Source of the DNA: Pseudoalteromonas marina
Lineage (GTDB): Bacteria; Pseudomonadota; Gammaproteobacteria; Enterobacterales; Alteromonadaceae
NCBI RefSeq assembly: GCF_000238335.3
Contig: NZ_AHCB03000006.1
Coordinates: 310,001-374,000 of the forward strand
Direction of reading: 5' to 3'
Length of the DNA: 64,000 nt
Part shown: positions 62,908-64,000 of the stretch, piece by piece
Layout of the letters: each line of letters opens with the position of its first letter
Numbering within the stretch: position 1 is the stretch's first letter
The notes under the pieces: model-generated
Seen by the model: the letters and a program-made list of their open reading frames with translations, nothing else
What the model was told of the DNA's origin: nothing
Databases searched by the model: none
Program-made: the position numbers and the translations under genes

Positions 62908-63816
62908 ATGACTCTAAACCCTCATTTACCGTTAGTGTACCATCCAAACTACTCGTTTAGTTTTGATCCTAAGCACCGATTTGCAATGAGTAAGTTTGCT
63001 AATCTATACGCACACGTTAAAAAACTAGGCTTAGTTGGTAATAACCTCACACAACCTGTTTTAGGCTCTCCCGAGCCTTTAGAGTTAGTGCATTGCGACA
63101 ACTACATTCACGATTTATGGAACAACCGCTTAGACGATAAAGCCATGCGTCGTATAGGATTACCTTGGTCAGCTCAATTGATGGCGCGCACATTTACTGC
63201 CCCGCAGGGCACATTACAAACCGCTCGCTTAGCGCTAAAACACGGCATAGCCTGTCACCTAGCAGGAGGCACGCACCATGCGCACTTTGATTTTGGCTCA
63301 GGATATTGCATGGTGAATGACTTAGCCTTTACCACCCAGACCTTGATTAATAGCGGCGAAGTAACCAACGTGCTTATTTTTGATTTAGACGTACATCAAG
63401 GTGATGGCACCGCTGCTATGCTTGCGCATCAGCCCTATGCTTATACCTGTTCAATACACTGCGAAAAAAACTTCCCGTTTAGGAAATCGGCTAGCGATTT
63501 AGATATTGGCTTAGCAAATCATATGCAAGATGCCGAATACTTAGCCATTGTTGACGATACCTTAAGCTACCTACTTAAAGAACTAAACCCAAGCTTAGTA
63601 CTGTACGATGCCGGTGTAGATATTTGGCAAAACGATGGCTTAGGTAAATTAGATATAAGTTGGGATGGGATAGCTAAACGCGATCATTTGGTTTTAAAAC
63701 GCTGCCTTGAGCACAACATACCAGTAGCAACTGTTATTGGTGGCGGTTACGATAAAGATCATCTTCGCCTTGCACAGCGCCATGGCATTGTAGTTGAACA
63801 AGCAGCACGCTTTTAA
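62908..63816 (+). CDS. Histone deacetylase/acetoin utilisation-family enzyme
   Basis: 302 residues from the ATG at 62908; a longer reading from a TTG at 62860 adds unlike sequence and I reject it (GTG at 62902 is also possible). HDAC-fold features: GGTHHAHFDFGSGYCMVNDLAF (catalytic His pair and Asp), IFDLDVHQGDGTA (zinc Asp and His), SIHCEKNFPF and VLYDAGVDIW (second zinc Asp). A GGGYDKD tail carries the usual Gly loop. Bacterial members deacetylate proteins such as acetyl-CoA synthetase, or act on polyamines; the substrate is not known here. Confidence 0.88.
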   Translation: MTLNPHLPLVYHPNYSFSFDPKHRFAMSKFANLYAHVKKLGLVGNNLTQPVLGSPEPLELVHCDNYIHDLWNNRLDDKAMRRIGLPWSAQLMARTFTAPQGTLQTARLALKHGIACHLAGGTHHAHFDFGSGYCMVNDLAFTTQTLINSGEVTNVLIFDLDVHQGDGTAAMLAHQPYAYTCSIHCEKNFPFRKSASDLDIGLANHMQDAEYLAIVDDTLSYLLKELNPSLVLYDAGVDIWQNDGLGKLDISWDGIAKRDHLVLKRCLEHNIPVATVIGGGYDKDHLRLAQRHGIVVEQAARF

Positions 63817-63878
63817 TATGAAATAAAAACTTAATATTGTCGTTCTTATTTGCTAACTAGAATAAAAACGACACCACA

Positions 63879-64000
63879 ATGAAACACATTTTTATAGTTA
63901 TAACACTTACCATTTTAAGTTTTGCGGTATTTGCAGAGCAATCTATTCAAGACTCAAACCATCCTGAACTCCCTGCCTTAACATTAAACATGGCCGATGG
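63879..64000 (+). CDS. N terminus of an exported protein (cut by window edge)
   Basis: ATG at 63879 with an open frame to the window end (about 40 residues). It starts with a signal peptide (KHIFIVITLTILSFAVFAE) and then QSIQDSNHPELPALT. This is too short to assign. It is about 60 bp after the deacetylase-family gene and may be a new unit. Confidence 0.5.
   Translation, partial: MKHIFIVITLTILSFAVFAEQSIQDSNHPELPALTLNMAD

Noticed and set aside
1..64000. tRNA, rRNA, CRISPR array, integrase, transposase or replication origin
   Set aside because: Looked for cloverleaf ends, repeat-spacer periodicity and typical protein motifs in the gene-free stretches; none seen.

Overview
The window looks like chromosomal DNA of a marine gammaproteobacterium, most likely Pseudoalteromonas or a close Alteromonadales relative. 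This is inferred from low G+C, the many exported peptidases, an H-NOX signalling operon, an EttA/HrpB/MetA housekeeping set and the general character of the proteins; no search was run. I see no rRNA, tRNA, insertion sequence, integrase, phage block or CRISPR array. Most of the window is ordinary chromosome. The region at about 47.2-54.1 kb (Rhs protein plus small membrane proteins) looks accessory.

Layout. 0-9 kb: the end of an MFS transporter, an exported FG-GAP/VCBS protein, a two-gene cassette (small EF-hand protein plus a proline-rich protein), a RIO-type kinase, a BaeSR/CarRS-like two-component pair, an exported S9 peptidase and a flavin-reductase-like protein. 9-12.8 kb: a cryptochrome/photolyase-family gene followed 2 bp later by a 45-codon DUF2256 zinc-finger gene, an OsmC peroxidase, a small 2TM protein and a stand-alone EAL phosphodiesterase. 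12.8-21.1 kb: a YqiJ-like membrane protein, a YqiK/flotillin and a 1775-residue AAA+ ATPase in a row on the minus strand. 21.4-35.1 kb: an exported M20 dipeptidase, a DUF2986 mini-gene, an OprC/NosA-like copper TonB receptor that keeps the CxxxM and HxM copper motifs, an XRE regulator with a 4TM partner and a palindromic operator, a second S9 peptidase, an MFS exporter, a YahK-type reductase, a DUF1499 protein and a DUF1800/DUF1501 pair.

35.5-39.9 kb is a nitric-oxide signalling block. In transcription order it holds REC-HDOD regulator, H-NOX sensor, soluble histidine kinase and CHASE4-GGDEF cyclase. It probably links NO or redox state to surface attachment. 40-47 kb: an NTF2-like exported protein, HrpB helicase, a CsbD protein, an IorAB-type molybdenum hydroxylase and an Asp/Glu racemase. 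47.2-54.1 kb: a 1562-residue exported Rhs protein, an exported protein just upstream that ends in a detached piece of Rhs core, and three small membrane-associated proteins downstream, the first of which is translationally coupled to the Rhs gene.

54.2-58.9 kb is a methionine operon, metA then a two-gene split metH, preceded by what looks like a MetJ operator. 59-64 kb: an exported M24 peptidase, EttA, a PilZ protein, a histone-deacetylase-family enzyme and the start of another exported protein.

The best candidates for under-described biology are the YqiJ/flotillin/giant-ATPase set with a terminator-like hairpin before the ATPase gene, the REC-HDOD form of the H-NOX operon, the Rhs tail with its coupled small gene, and a 15-bp motif shared by the promoters of the sensor-kinase gene and the EF-hand gene.
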